Shown in pieces: positions 1-12,390 of a stretch of 64,000 nucleotides of DNA. This stretch comes from Physella acuta (taxonomy: Eukaryota > Mollusca > Gastropoda > Physidae): assembly GCF_028476545.1 (NCBI RefSeq), contig NW_026731696.1, positions 186,001 through 250,000 of the forward strand. The letters run 5' to 3'. A program made the translations under genes and the position numbers. The stretch's first letter is position 1, and each line of letters opens with the position of its first letter. Under the pieces are notes generated by a model. That model was not told the DNA's origin, did no database searches, and saw only the letters and a program-made list of their open reading frames with translations.

Positions 1-1534
1 TTGTCGTACGTTTCAGTAGCTCAAGTAGGGGTCAAGATCATATGATTTATTTAGGGTGTGTCCGCTATAAATAGTCCCCAACTGAAACCCTTGCAGAGCG
101 GATTTCTTAAAAAACACAAATCTTACCAATGAAAAAAAAAGCGATCGGTTTTGGAAAAGAAAACAGCGATGAAATTACCAAAATAAAAATATTTTTGTCA
201 AAAGTTACAGTTAATGACGACGTTGACCTAGATATTAAATATTAAAGGTAGTGACGTCACGCCTGTCGCTACTCAAGAACTAGAACAAAATTAACGCGAC
301 TTAATTAGCCACAACATAATTTATCCTTAATCCAATAATTTTAACTATTTTAATGTCTTCAAACGTATAATTATTTAGCTAATTAAATTGTAGACAATAA
401 ATTGACAAAAAGTTGACTTTTTAGAAGTCAATAATTTCTTCTGCTTTGGGAAAGACGTGTTGGAGAAATGTGTCAAGAAAATATTATCCGACCCCAATGT
501 GACTGTAAATATTTGCTAACCCTCATGGATCCCTTTCTGAACAGCAAACTTTTTAAAATTTAAAAGAAATCTTACGATACGCCTGACACTACATGCATGT
601 TTACTGTTCCAGCAAGAGTCACGTGATGACCGTTTCTAGAAAAGAGAGCCAGGGGAGGAAAACAACCTGAGACCGTCGAGACCACGTGACCTGGCTTTAT
701 ACAACACGATGACTTAACAACCTTTAAGCAGCACAAACACTAATTACTTGCCAGGTATTTGTGTACGTTGACATGTGACCTACCGACCTATAACAGAATT
801 GCAGAAAATTAGAAACGAGAACTTCAGCAATTTAGAACGCTACCAACACAATTCAAGCACAATTACCAACTTCAATTTATTAAAACCACATAAAAATAGC
901 ATGATGTTGTTAATAATCTAAACAAACATTGTTCAATTACAACTGAATGAGGATGAGCCATCAACAATTATTCAATAACATGCCCAAATGATCACAGTCT
1001 CTCCGTAGTCGATATTTAACAAGTCGGATCAGCCATAGCGCTAGTTTCGCCGTGTTTCGAAACCTGGTTCGTGGCATTCTGCCTAGATCACCTTCCTATG
1101 TAAAGATCAGCTGCCTAGACCAACTCAACCCCCCCCCCTATGTCTATATCAACTGCCGTGCCACTTCCGTTAAGAGGAAAAAAACAACAGCTTAAACCAA
1201 TACACTACCCCCACCTAGATCCGGAGTCGTGTAGGAAATCCTGGTATGTGAGTACTGTCCCCTGTCATCTAACCCTACCCTGGGGCAGCAGGGGTCACAA
1301 ACAGGATGGGGGGAGGTGGGTGGAGGGGGGAGGTATAGCTGACACGTAGCAACTGACCCTGTGTAGCCGGACTAGAAGTGGGTTACATTTGTGTCAGTCT
1401 TCTCCAGGTGAGACAGGTAAAAAAGTCACAAAGGTAGGCTATTTCATTCGTTTCTTATTCGTATTCATTTTTTGTGATCTTCCGTGTTTTTACCCCAGGT
1501 AGGAATATTTACTGTTACGTTTTATAAATTGTAC

Positions 1535-1536
<2 letters not shown>
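1..1536. other. Upstream intergenic DNA, no gene seen
   Basis: AT-rich non-coding sequence with no recognisable exon, RNA gene or element. A C-run near 1130 and G-rich runs near 1300-1330 stand out. It may carry the promoter and any non-coding first exon of the transporter gene that follows, but no convincing TATA box or start site could be fixed. Confidence 0.5.

Positions 1537-1610
<74 letters not shown>
1537..1610. repeat. (TA)n microsatellite
   Basis: Pure TA dinucleotide run of about 74 bp between the upstream region and the hAT-type MITE. Confidence 0.97.
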
Positions 1611-1613
<3 letters not shown>

Positions 1614-1657
1614 CGGCTAAACAAAACCCAAAGTAAAGCTATGTTTAGACTCTAGAC

Positions 1658-1874
1658 CAGGGGTCTCCAAACTTTTCAGTCCGAGGGCCGCATTAACTAT
1701 CAAATTTCAGTTCGGGGGCCAGTTTCTTCCAGGCATGTCTTTGATTTTTCTGGGCAAAGTTCCTCAGCCATCACCAACAAACGATTTTTCCTTGGACAAA
1801 AAGACCTCCGCGGGCCGGATGAGAGGACTTTGAGGGCCGCATCCGGCCCGCGGGCCGTAGTTTGGAGACCCCTG
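1658..1874. mobile_element. hAT-type MITE (217 bp) with 8-bp target duplication
   Basis: The element starts CAGGGGTCTCCAAACT and ends with the exact reverse complement AGTTTGGAGACCCCTG, so it has 16-bp perfect terminal inverted repeats. It is flanked on both sides by the same 8 bp, CTCTAGAC (1650-1657 and 1875-1882), which is the target-site length of the hAT superfamily. The interior is rich in GGGCCGC and CCGGCCCGCGG words typical of short hAT derivatives. It has no coding capacity, so it is a non-autonomous DNA transposon. The perfect target duplication suggests a fairly young insertion. It lies just upstream of the transporter start codon at 1925. Confidence 0.92.
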
Positions 1875-1924
1875 CTCTAGACAAATGTATTCCTAAATAA
1901 AAGACACTCTGTTCAATAGGTAAG

Positions 1925-4900
1925 ATGACAGAACAAGTGGGCACTGGTTGCTATAGCAACCCAGCGCTTGACCTAGTAGATGATTTGTCCTTCGCCAATA
2001 CAAAGGGTTGGCATGACAACCCCATGGTTGGCCACACAGACCATGTTACCAACCCGGCTGTTAAAGAGGCGGACATCCCATTCAGTCACCAAGAGCAGCA
2101 AAAGTCGTTTAAGGGTCATTCTGAAGCAGGTCAGCTCCCTAGGGGTCAGCAAGATCTTAACCAGCTGCCCAACACAAGTATTTTCCGGTATGTTTGTGGA
2201 TACCTTAGAAAATTCGCCAGTTTTTGTGTTGAGGAAACATTTTATTTCCTGCGAGTAGTGTGAGTGTGATATTTTTACGTGTCCTAATCATTCACTGCAC
2301 ACCTTACCATCTGTTAACCATACGCATACCATCAGTAGACCATCGGTTGATCACACTCATACCATCAGTAGCCCATTGGTCAACGATCAGTACCCCACCG
2401 GTTGACCTCATGGCTTATTGAGATATAATAGTAAAAAAATAGCCATTGAAATTATCAAAATATGATGGCCAACATATTCACGATCCTGACGAGACTCGAA
2501 CTCGCAATCTTCTGATCCGAAGTCAGACGCCTTATCCGTTAGGCCACATGACCTGTATGATGGGAAATCAGCTATGATATTTCTTCACATTTCATCTGCT
2601 CGAATGCTGGTCTATCAACCATTAGGTGATTCAGACCTCGACTAGTGTGAAAGGGTAGTCTAAATGGGTAGATTTATTTGGGGCTTTTGTTGGCGAAAGT
2701 TTCCATATTCCAAGATGGTTGGTAAGTGGGAAAATAGTGGGTTTTTTATTTGTATTGGAATTTGAGTGTGAAGTAGTTATTTTGTGGGAAGTGGGAAATT
2801 CGGCGAGATGTTTTGTTATGTGTTTTTACACAATCGGCGAGTTGTTCACTATAGTTGTACAATCTATTTTTAGCGCCACGAGCAAGCTGACCGTGACCTT
2901 GTGTGTGCTGGTGACCGAGATGTTGGAGAGGCTGAGCTTCTACTCGGTGAGCGCCAACATGCTACTCTACTGCACCAGTCAGCTGGGGATGAGCACGGTG
3001 GACGCCACAGCCGTCAGTTTACTCTTTAATGGTGAGCTCTGGTGGGGGGGGGGGGTAATGGCAGGGGGGTAGGGGCAGGGGGGTAGGGGTAATGGCAGGG
3101 GGGGGGTGCACTGTGGACGCCACAGCCGTCAGTTTACTCTTTAATGGTGAGCTCTGGTGGGGGGGGGGGGGTAATGGCAGGGGGGGGTGCACTGTGGACG
3201 CCACAGCCGTCAGTTTACTCTTTAATGGTGAGACCTGGGGATACGGGGGTGGCGATGACTGAGGGGTAATGGCTTACCATCATCAGGGTGCTGTACTGCA
3301 CTTGTCACTGGCTAAAACTGACCACTTAATATTTGTCGGTCTAATGTTATGTTATAAAAATAAACTAACAAAGCCAGGTATTGACCAGTACTGAGCACTT
3401 AATGCTGACCATATTATAAGAACAACACAAATACAGCCACACTTTGACAGTACTGACCACAACCTACCTACCTTCTGTTTCATGTCTCTCTGTCTACCAG
3501 TACTGACCACAACCAACCCTCTGTTTCAGCCCTGTCCAACCTGTTTCCTGTCCTGGGCGGGTTGGTGTCCGACAGTTGGACTGGCAGGTTTCCTACCATT
3601 TGTTTCTCTTTGTTCCTTAATTTGTTTGGTGAGTTCAACTTTTTAATGATCACTTTACAATATTTTCTCTATACTTCGTATACGAGAAAGTAAAAATTAC
3701 AATCTGTGAGTTCAAGTTATTAGATTTAAAATCTATTATTACTTAAAGTAACAAAAGTTATTGCAAATTAAATAACTGATGAACTCAAAAAAAAACTATT
3801 TAAAGATAGTAAAACTCCAAGAGAGATCGCGAAGATAATCCGCACCCCTTCAAAATAATAATTATAACTAATATAAAAAATATTCACAATTTAGCTAAAA
3901 AATAAATTTCCAAACCGTTAAATTCAGTCACGTGATGAGTGGTCTATTTTCTGATCATCCCCAGCCGTCCTGTTGATCCAGGCGTCATCGATACACTTCG
4001 ATCTGTGGTTTGATCAGGAGTTGTCTCAGGTAATTATGACGTAATTCCGGGATCTTCATTGGTGACATGTGATTTCTACATTAGTTTATTGGAGGGAAAC
4101 ATTTTAATCCAGTCTAATTTTGATCTTTATTTGTCTAATTTTAAAAAGTGGGCTGGTCCATAAATGGCGGCCAACTCTTGCGTGTGACGAGGATAAAAAT
4201 GTCAAAAGGCGTGACGTCATTGATGAACTAACTTTATTTTTAAGTGTATACATTTAGCTATACGTTTTTGTCTAAATGTCTGTTTGTAACGAAAACATTT
4301 TGTCAAACACTTTTCTCCACAATCTCAGACAGGCAAAAGTGTCGTTTATCTTTTGGGCATTTTCCTGCTGACCTTGGGAACGGGCGGGGTCAAGGCCAAC
4401 ATTAGCCCCTTTGGCGCAGAGCAACTGGAAAGTCTGGGCGATGGTGCGGTCCGATCGTTCTTCAACTGGTGGGTAGTTAGGGTAGTTAGTCATTCAACTG
4501 GTGGGTAGTTAGGGTAGTTAGTCATTCAACTGGTGGGTAGTTAGGATAGTTAGTAATTCAACTGGTGGGTAGTTAGGGTAGTTAGTCATTCAACTGGTGG
4601 GTAGTTAGGATAGTTAGTAATTCAACTGGTTGGTAGTTAGGGTAGTTAGTCATTTAACTGGTGGGTAGTTAAGGGTAGTTTGTCATTCAACTGGTGGGTA
4701 GTTAGGGGTAGTTAGTCATTCAACTGGTGGATACAGTCCATCAGTTGGTTAGTTTAAGGTAGTTAGTCCTCCAGTTGCTAGGTAGTTAGAGGCATTTGCC
4801 ACCCCTCTGACAGTCCCCACTTTACCCCCCCCCCTCTGGTCAGGTACTACTGGGTGATCAACATCGGCGCCCTCGTGGCCTACTCGGGCGTGGCCTACAT

Positions 4901-7900
4901 CCAGCAGAACGTGAGCTTCACGTGGGGGCTTGTGCCAGCCCTGGTCAGCGCGGCCCTCCAGATCCCAATCTTCACGGCCCCGAGAAAACTTTACACCTGC
5001 ACCAGGCCCCAGGGTGAGTATCGTCTGGTCAACATGCCCCCCCCCCCCCTCCAGATCCCAGTCTTCACGGCCCCGAGAAAACTTTACACCTGCACCAGGC
5101 CCCAGGGTGAGTACCGTCTGGTCAACATGCCCCCCCCCCCCCTAGATCCTAGTCTTCACGGCCCCGAGAAACCTTTACGCCTGCACCAGGCCCCAGGATG
5201 AGTACTATGTCGGCTGGTTGATCAGTATTTCTTCCAGACTTTTTTCTTTGGGGGGGGGGGGGGCAGTTGAAATTTTCGGGGGGGGGGGGGGTAGACTTTT
5301 TACGGGGGGGGGGGGCGGACACTGTTAAATGTATATATTTTCTATATAAATTCCATTTCCTTCGGGGGAGGGAGTAGACTATTGTTCGAAGAGATGCCTG
5401 GAAGAAACTCTGTGGTTGATCGTATGATGTGAGCTCAATGCACGCATGTCATCAATGTTGGCCGGAAAAATATGCGTAGGAAAAATGTCACCAAAAAATA
5501 TGCAAACATAACTTAACGCATACGGGAAAAATTGCGTACACAGAAAAATGCGCATTGTTCTGAGAACCTTTTCCAAAACAAATGCAAAATCTGTTCACAA
5601 CAATATCTATGTTCTGTGGCGCTACATGACTTAGAACAAGATGACTTAGAACAGGTATGTTTAGAACAAGATGACTTAGAACAGATATGTTAAGAACACG
5701 ATGACTTAGAACAGATATGTTTAGAACAAGATGACTTAGAACAGATATGTTTAGAACAAGATGACTTAGAACAGATATGTTTAGAACAAGATGACTTAGA
5801 ACAGATATGTTTAGAACAAGATGACTTAGAACAGATATGTTAAGAACAAGATGACTTAGAACAGATATGTTTAGAACAAGATGACTTAGAACAGATATGT
5901 TAAGAACAAGATGACTTAGAACAGATATGTTTAGAACAAGATGACTTAGAACAGATATGTTAAGAACGACGAAGACAGCAGGTATGTCTGGTACAACAAT
6001 GACAGAACGGGTATGCATGAAAGGACGAAGACTTATAGCAGGTATGTCTGGTACAACGATGACACAACAGGTATGCATGAAACAACGAAGACTTATAACA
6101 GGTATGCATGAAACAACGAAGACTTATAACAGGTATGCATGAAACAACGAAGACTTACAACAGGTAAGCATGAAACAACGAAGACTTATAACAAGTATGC
6201 ATGAAACAACGAAGACTTATAACAAGTATGCATGAAACAACGAAGACTTATAACAAGTATGCATGAAAAAACGAATACTTATAACAAGTATGCATGAAAC
6301 AACGAAGACTTATAACAAGTATGCATGAAACAACGAAGACTTATAACAAGTATGCATGAAACAACGAAGACTTATAACAAGTATGCATGAAACAACGAAG
6401 ACTTATAGCAGGTATGTCTTGTACAACAATGAAACAACAGGTATGCATGAAACAACGAAGACTTATAACAAATATGCATGAAACAACGAATACTTATAAC
6501 AAGTATGCATGAAACAACGAAGACTTATAACAAGTATGCATGAAACAACGAATACTTATAACAAGTATGCATGAAACAACGAAGACTTATAACAAGTATG
6601 CATGAAACAACGAAGACTTATAACAAGTATGCATGAAACAACGAAGACTTATAGCAGGTATGTCTTGTACAACAATGAAACAACAGGTATGCATGAAACA
6701 ACGAAGACTTATAACAAATATGCATGAAACAACGAATACTTATAACAAGTATGCATGAAACAACGAATACTTATAACAAGTATGCATGAAACAACGAATA
6801 CTTATAACAAGTATGCATGAAACAACGAAGACTTATAACAAGTATGCATGAAACAACGAATACTTATAACAAGTATGCATGAAACAACGAAGACTTATAA
6901 CAAGTATGCATGAAACAACGAAGACTTATAACAAGTATGCATGAAACAACGAAGACTTATAGCAGGTATGTCTTGTACAACAATGAAACAACAGGTATGC
7001 ATGAAACAACGAAGACTTATAACAAATATGCATGAAACAACGAATACTTATAACAAGTATGCATGAAACAACGAATACTTATAACAAGTATGCATGAAAC
7101 AACGAATACTTATAACAAGTATGCATGAAACAACGAAGACTTATAACAAGTATGCATGAAACAACGAATACTTATAACAAGTATGCATGAAACAACGAAG
7201 ACTTATAACAAGTATGCATGAAACAACGAATACTTATAACAAGTATGCATGAAACAACGAAGACTTATAACAAGTATGCATGAAACAACGAAGACTTAGA
7301 GCAGGTATGTCTTGTACAACAATGAAACAACAGGTATGTATGAAACAACGAATACTTATAACAAGTATGCATGAAACAGCGAAGACTTATAACAAGTATG
7401 CATGAAACAACGAAGACTTATAACAAGTATGCATGAAACAACGAAGACTTATAACAAGTATGCATGAAACAACGAATACTTATAACAAGTATGCATGAAA
7501 CAACGAAGACTTATAACAAGTATGCATGAAACAACGAATACTTATAACAAGTATGCATGAAACAACGAATACTTATAACAAGTATGCATGAAACAACGAA
7601 TACTTATAACAAGTATGCATGAAACAACGAAGACTTATGACAAGTATGCATGAAACAACGAAGACTTATAGCAGGTATGTCTTGTACAACAATGAAACAA
7701 CAGGTATGTATGAAACAACGAATACTTATAACAAGTATGCATGAAACAGCGAATACTTATAACAAGTATGCATGAAACAACGAAGACTTATAACAAGTAT
7801 GCATGAAACAACGAAGACTTATAACAAGTATGCATGAAACAACGAATACTTATAACTAGTATGCATGAAACAACGAATACTTATAACAAGTATGTATGAA

Positions 7901-10900
7901 ACAACGAATACTTATAACAAGTATGCATGAAACAACGAAGACTTATAACAAGTATGCATGAAACAACGAAGACTTATAACAGGTATGCATGAAACAACGA
8001 AGACTTATAGCAGGTATGTCTTGTACAACAATGAAACAACAGGTATGCATGAAACAACGAAGACTTACAACAGGTATGCACGAAACAACGAAGACTTATA
8101 GCAGGTATGTCTTGTACAACAATGAAACAACAGGTAAGCATGAAACAACGAAGACTTACAACAGGTATGCATGAAACAACGAAGACTTACAACAGGTAAG
8201 CATGAAACAACGAAGACTTACAACAGGTAAGCATGAAACAACGAAGACTTACAACAGGTAAGCATGAAACAACGAAGACTTACAGCAGGTATGCATGAAA
8301 CAACGAAGACTTACAACAGGTAAGCATGAAACAACGAAGACTTACAGCAGGTATGCATGAAACAACGAAGACTTACAACAGGTAAGCATGAAACAACGAA
8401 GACTTACAACAGGTAAGCATGAAACAACGAAGACTTACAACAGGTAAGCATGAAACAACGAAGACTTACAGCAGGTATGCATGAAACAACGAAGACTTAC
8501 AACAGGTAAGCATGAAACAACGAAGACTTACAGCAGGTATGCATGAAACAACGAAGACTTACAACAGGTAAGCATGAAACAACGAAGACTTATAACAAGT
8601 ATGCATGAAACAACAAATACTTATAACAAGTATGCATGAAACAACGAAGACTTTAAACAAGTATGCATGAAACAACGAAGACTTATAACAAGTATGCATG
8701 AAACAACGAAGACTTTAAACAAGTATGCATGAAACAACGAAGACTTTAAACAAGTATGCATGAAACAACGAAGACTTTAAACAAGTATGCATGAAACAAC
8801 GAAGACTTATAACAAGTATGTCTGGCATCCACAGGTAGTGTGTTGACCACAGCAATGAAAGTTATACGACAAGCTGGCTGTTGTAAGGTAAGCTCTTGTT
8901 GTCTTTATGCTGTGTTAAACCATGTTAACGTGTTGTCATTACTTGCTCTGTCATTACTTGTCATGTTAAACCAGTGTTAACTGCCATGTTTAACAATTTC
9001 TATCTGTCTTGCCGTTAAACCTTCAAGTCTTCTACCTCTGGCTTTAGATTAAAATACCAGCAGTAAAATCACATTCCCACCCCTACATATTTACAACATA
9101 ATGTGGATTCTTCTTTTAACAAATTGGGTCATAGTAACCAAACAACTCGTGGATTCTATTTTTAGCCCACGCCTGCCACACGTCCGGATCTTTCCGAAGG
9201 CTCGGAGTGTCGTCTGTTTGCCCGGGCGAAGAAAAGCTTTGGCGGGACGTTTGATGACGTCACTGTGGATGGAATGGCTGACGTCATAGCCGTGACGCCA
9301 TTTGCCCTGCTTGTCATCATGTACTACGCCGTATACTCACAGGTTGTTGACCTTTATTGTTATTTTTGTCTTGATCCTTGTTGTGTTTTCCTAAATCCGT
9401 TTCTACTTTCGTTGGAAAGAGGTCATCCTTTGGAAAACGTTTGAGAAATTTTAAAATTCATAAACAATATTATAATGTGGTCAAATATGATTTTTAAGTG
9501 CCCCCCCCCCCCTCCTCACAGCAAACGGGGACAAAACATCACAACTGTCAGTTTGTATAGTTGAAATCAGGTCATATTATACTCCGCTCCCCCCCCCCCC
9601 CCGCCTCTTACTCACGCAAACGTGATAATGTAGGTACGCCCTCGTGTGGATATCATAATGATTGACCCCTTATGTGACCCCCCCCACCTGACACTCTCCG
9701 TGGACGTTAAATTGAATTATCCCCGAACCTAACCGTGTTATGATCCCCTAAGTGGGAACGTCATAGTGAATGAAACCCAACCTATTCGTGTTATGACCCC
9801 TATCATGTACATAACGCATGACCCCTAACCTAGCCGTGCTATGACCCCCCCCCCCCATCATGTACACGTCACAACAGATGTCCCCCCCCCCGATATGTAC
9901 AGGTCACAACAGATGACCCCTAACCTAGCCGTGTTATGACCCCCCCATCACAACAGACGACCCCTAAACTAGCCGCGTTAAATCCCCCCCCCCAATTATA
10001 TACAAGTCACAACAAATGACCCCTAACCTAGCCGTGTTATGACCCCCCCCCCCATCATGTACACGTCACAACAGACGACCCCTAAACTAGCCGCGTTAAC
10101 CCCCCCCTCATCATTTACACATCACAACAGATGACCCCCATTATGAACACATCACAACAGATGACCCCTAACCTAGCCGTGTTATTACCCTCCCCCCCCC
10201 CATCATGAACACATCACAACAGATGACCCCCATCATGAACACATCACAACAGATGACCCCCATCATGAACACATCACAACAGATGACCCCTAACCTAGCC
10301 GTGCTATGACCCCCCCCCTCATGTACACGTCACAACAGATGACCCCTAACCTGACCGTGCTATCCCACAGACCACCAGCTCTTTCTTCGTCCAGTCCGAG
10401 CGAATGGACGTGCGTGTGGGGGGTGGCAAGATCCCAGCTGCCATGCTCAACATCGTGGGTAACATCGTCATCATCATCCTGATCCCCCTCATCGATAGAC
10501 TCGTCTACCCCTTCATGACGAGGATTGGCTTACCACTGACCCATTTGAAGCGAATAGGTGGGTATTCTTTTTTCTTACTGTTTTCGTTTGTCTTCAATTA
10601 TCGAACATTTTGTATACGGAATACTCAAGTAAAATTCACGGTTAAACATTCGGTAAATACAGGCAGGACACAGCAGGTCTGAGAGTGAGGTCAAGTATTT
10701 TTGTAAGCTGGAGATAGGGTTAGGTCTAATGTTAAGTTAACATTTTCTTTCAACCATCTCCCCGGGGCAAGGGTGGCTCAGCCACCCCCAGGCCCCAATC
10801 TCCCCTCCCCACATCACCTCATAGACATAGAAATAAAATTTGAAAAAAAAATTAGATAAATACTTTAACCCCCCCCCCCTTTTTGGAAATTTTAAGTGCC

Positions 10901-12390
10901 CCCCCCCAGGAGAAAATATCAGAAAGAAACCCTGAGTATTTCCGGCTCTGTCCCCAGGTATTGGCATGGTCCTGTCCATCCTAGCTGTGCTGGTGTCCGG
11001 GGTGGTCGAGGTCTACAGGAAGGACGTCATGCACGGGGGGTCACATGTCCAGACGCTGGCCAATGAAAACTTCACAGCCTCGTCGCTGTCGGTGTTGACG
11101 CAGGTCCCGCAGTTTGCGCTGATAGGGGCTAGCGAGATCTTCACTAGCGTCACGTGTGAGTTGTCGGATGGTGTGTTGGATGTAGGATGATGTGCTGGAT
11201 GTGGGATGATGTGTTGTATGTGGGATGATGTGCTGGATGTGGGATGATGTGTTGGATGAGGGATGATGTGTTGGATGTGGGATGATGTGTTGGATGTGGG
11301 ATGATGTGTTGGGTGTGGGATGATGTGTTGGATGAGGGATGATGTGTTGGGTGTGGGATGATGTGTTGGATGAGGGATGATGTGTTGGGTGTGGGATGAT
11401 GTGTTGGATGTTTGATGACGTGGATGCTGCATGCTATGTTAGCTGGATTACATGTTGGATGTGGGATGATGTGTTGCATGTGAGATTTGTGTAAATATGG
11501 ATGACTAGCAATGCATACATTACATTATTGGTTCGTCTATTAAAACGACCAAGCTATTATTGTTCATTAATTACTTTGACGATGTTGTCCACTAATGACC
11601 TTGACGATGTTGTCCACTAATGGCCTTGACGATGTCGTCCACCAGGCCTAGAGTTCGCCTACGCCCAGGCACCGGCCAGTCTCCAGGGACTCCTGACAGG
11701 CTTGTTTCTGGCAGCGTGGGGGATGGGGAACTTACTGTCTATGGCCATTATACTGGTGGTCAAGGAGGTCACTAGGTTCGGTGAGTGGTCAAGTAGGTCA
11801 CTAGGTCAGGTGGGTGGTCAAGGTGGTCTCAGGGTCAGATGAGTAGTCAAGGAGGTCACTAGGTCAGGTGGGTGGTCAACGAGGTCACTAGGTCAGGTAG
11901 GTGGTCAAGAAGGTCACTGGGTCAGATGAGTGGTCAAGTAGGTCACTAAATCAGGTGGGTGGTTAAGTAGATCACTAGGTCAGGTGGGTGGTCAAGGGGG
12001 TAACTAGATGAGATGAGTGGTCAAGGAGGTCACTGGGTCAGATGAGTGGTCAAGGGTTCACTAAGTCACTAAAGTTTTGTTTATTTTTCAGACCCCTGGT
12101 ACGGTGACGAAATCAACTCGGTGAAAATGGAAAATTTGATGTTTTTCTTGGCTGGATTAATGGCCGCCAACTTCCTCATCTTCTGCGCAGTCGCAAAGTT
12201 TTTCAAATATAGAAACTCTCCTGCTAGCTTGACTGAATCAGAGAGCTTAAGCTCCGTCACTGAGAGCTTAAGTACCGTCACCGAGAGGTTAAGCTCTGTC
12301 AGAGCTATCCCTGATGACGACTCACAGATCATATCAGAAGGGGAAACCAAAGACCGACATGGGGAGTTACCTTACAGCACATACCTGTGA
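1925..12390 (+). CDS. SLC15A4: POT/SLC15 family proton-coupled peptide-histidine transporter (SLC15A4-like), 12 exons, 647 aa
   Basis: Proton-driven uptake of di/tripeptides and histidine, in the SLC15A3/A4 branch usually on endolysosomal membranes. Exons: 1925-2187, 2874-3031, 3530-3628, 3965-4029, 4329-4468, 4844-5013, 8835-8887, 9166-9342, 10371-10557, 10958-11155, 11646-11780, 12092-12390. They total 1944 nt with matching phase at every GT-AG junction. Residues 103-107 EMLER fit the ExxER proton-coupling motif. Residues 211-228 contain the PTR2 signature GTGGVKANISPFGAEQ. Residues 506-513 EFAYAQAP match the TM10 motif. The N-terminus (about 90 aa) and a Ser/Thr/Glu-rich C-tail are family-variable. 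The start is the first ATG after an in-frame stop at 1898. The A4 versus A3 assignment is by look only. The last codons form the first unit of a 3' UTR minisatellite. Confidence 0.92.
2481..2553 (-). tRNA. tRNA-Arg(TCG)-like gene, antisense in transporter intron 1
   Basis: Read on the minus strand this is a 73-nt cloverleaf. The A box is TGGCCTAACGG, the anticodon stem-loop is TCTGA-CTTCGGA-TCAGA with anticodon TCG (complement of 2518-2520), and the B box is GTTCGAGTC. The acceptor stem pairs except for one A-G mismatch at the fifth pair and one G-T wobble. CCA is not encoded, as expected for a eukaryotic nuclear tRNA. The T-run downstream is only four T's some 15 nt away. It could be a working gene or a slightly decayed tRNA-derived copy. 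No SINE body was recognised beside it. Confidence 0.78.
2998..3232 (+). repeat. Triplication of exon 2 end plus its 5' splice site
   Basis: The last 34 bases of exon 2 together with the donor AATG|GTGAG occur three times: at the true exon end (donor at 3032) and in copies starting near 3113 and 3193. G-rich spacer separates them. Only the first copy is needed for the reading frame. Confidence 0.9.
4461..4790 (+). repeat. About 32-bp minisatellite seeded on the exon 5 donor
   Basis: The unit carries TTCAACTG|GTGGGTAGTTAG, that is, the last 8 coding bases of exon 5 plus its donor at 4469. About eight to nine copies follow with small changes and decay toward exon 6. Confidence 0.92.
4956..5213 (+). 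repeat. Exon 6 3' end and donor present three times
   Basis: The last roughly 55 bases of exon 6 plus the donor CCAGG|GTGAG are repeated at about 5050 and 5142, separated by C-runs. Copy 2 keeps the donor. Copy 3 has GGATGAG in its place, so the GT is lost. Confidence 0.92.
5629..5966 (+). repeat. 30-bp minisatellite in transporter intron 6
   Basis: About eleven head-to-tail copies of a unit containing GATGACTTAGAACAGATATG. Open frames on the minus strand are a by-product of the repeat. Confidence 0.93.
5967..8816 (+). repeat. 2.85-kb 31-bp minisatellite with higher-order structure, transporter intron 6
   Basis: About ninety copies of a unit ATGCATGAAACAACGAAGAC followed by TTATAACAAGT. A variant block carrying GTATGTCTTGTACAACAATG recurs near 6410, 6655, 6965, 7305, 7675, 8015 and 8105, so multi-unit blocks were duplicated. 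From about 8125 to 8580 the units end in ACAGGTAAGC, a near-perfect donor-like word. The array stops about 18 bp before the exon 7 acceptor (AG at 8833-8834). Confidence 0.95.
9640..10369 (+). repeat. Degenerate repeat with C-runs running into the exon 9 acceptor
   Basis: Repeated units of about 40-70 bp contain TCACAACAGATGACCCC and TAACCTAGCCGTG, interrupted by runs of 7-10 C. The last unit ends TAACCTGACCGTGCTATCCCACAG, which supplies the acceptor of exon 9 at 10371. Confidence 0.85.
11158..11480 (+). repeat. 20-bp minisatellite directly after the exon 10 donor
   Basis: About fifteen copies of a unit close to GATGATGTGTTGGATGTGGG. It starts within the first 15 bases of intron 10. Confidence 0.93.
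11566..11645 (+). repeat. Three 26-bp units ending in the exon 11 acceptor
   Basis: The unit is TTGACGATGTTGTCCACTAA-like. The third copy ends GTCCACCAG and forms the splice acceptor before 11646. Confidence 0.85.
11762..12060 (+). repeat. About 29-bp minisatellite seeded on exon 11 end and donor
   Basis: Coding bases GGTCAAGGAGGTCACTAGGT at the end of exon 11, plus the donor GTGAGTGG, recur about ten times with variation through intron 11. Confidence 0.9.

Noticed and set aside
5488-6078. 196-codon minus-strand frame with LNISVLSHLV repeats
   Set aside because: Antisense reading of the 30-bp array in transporter intron 6.
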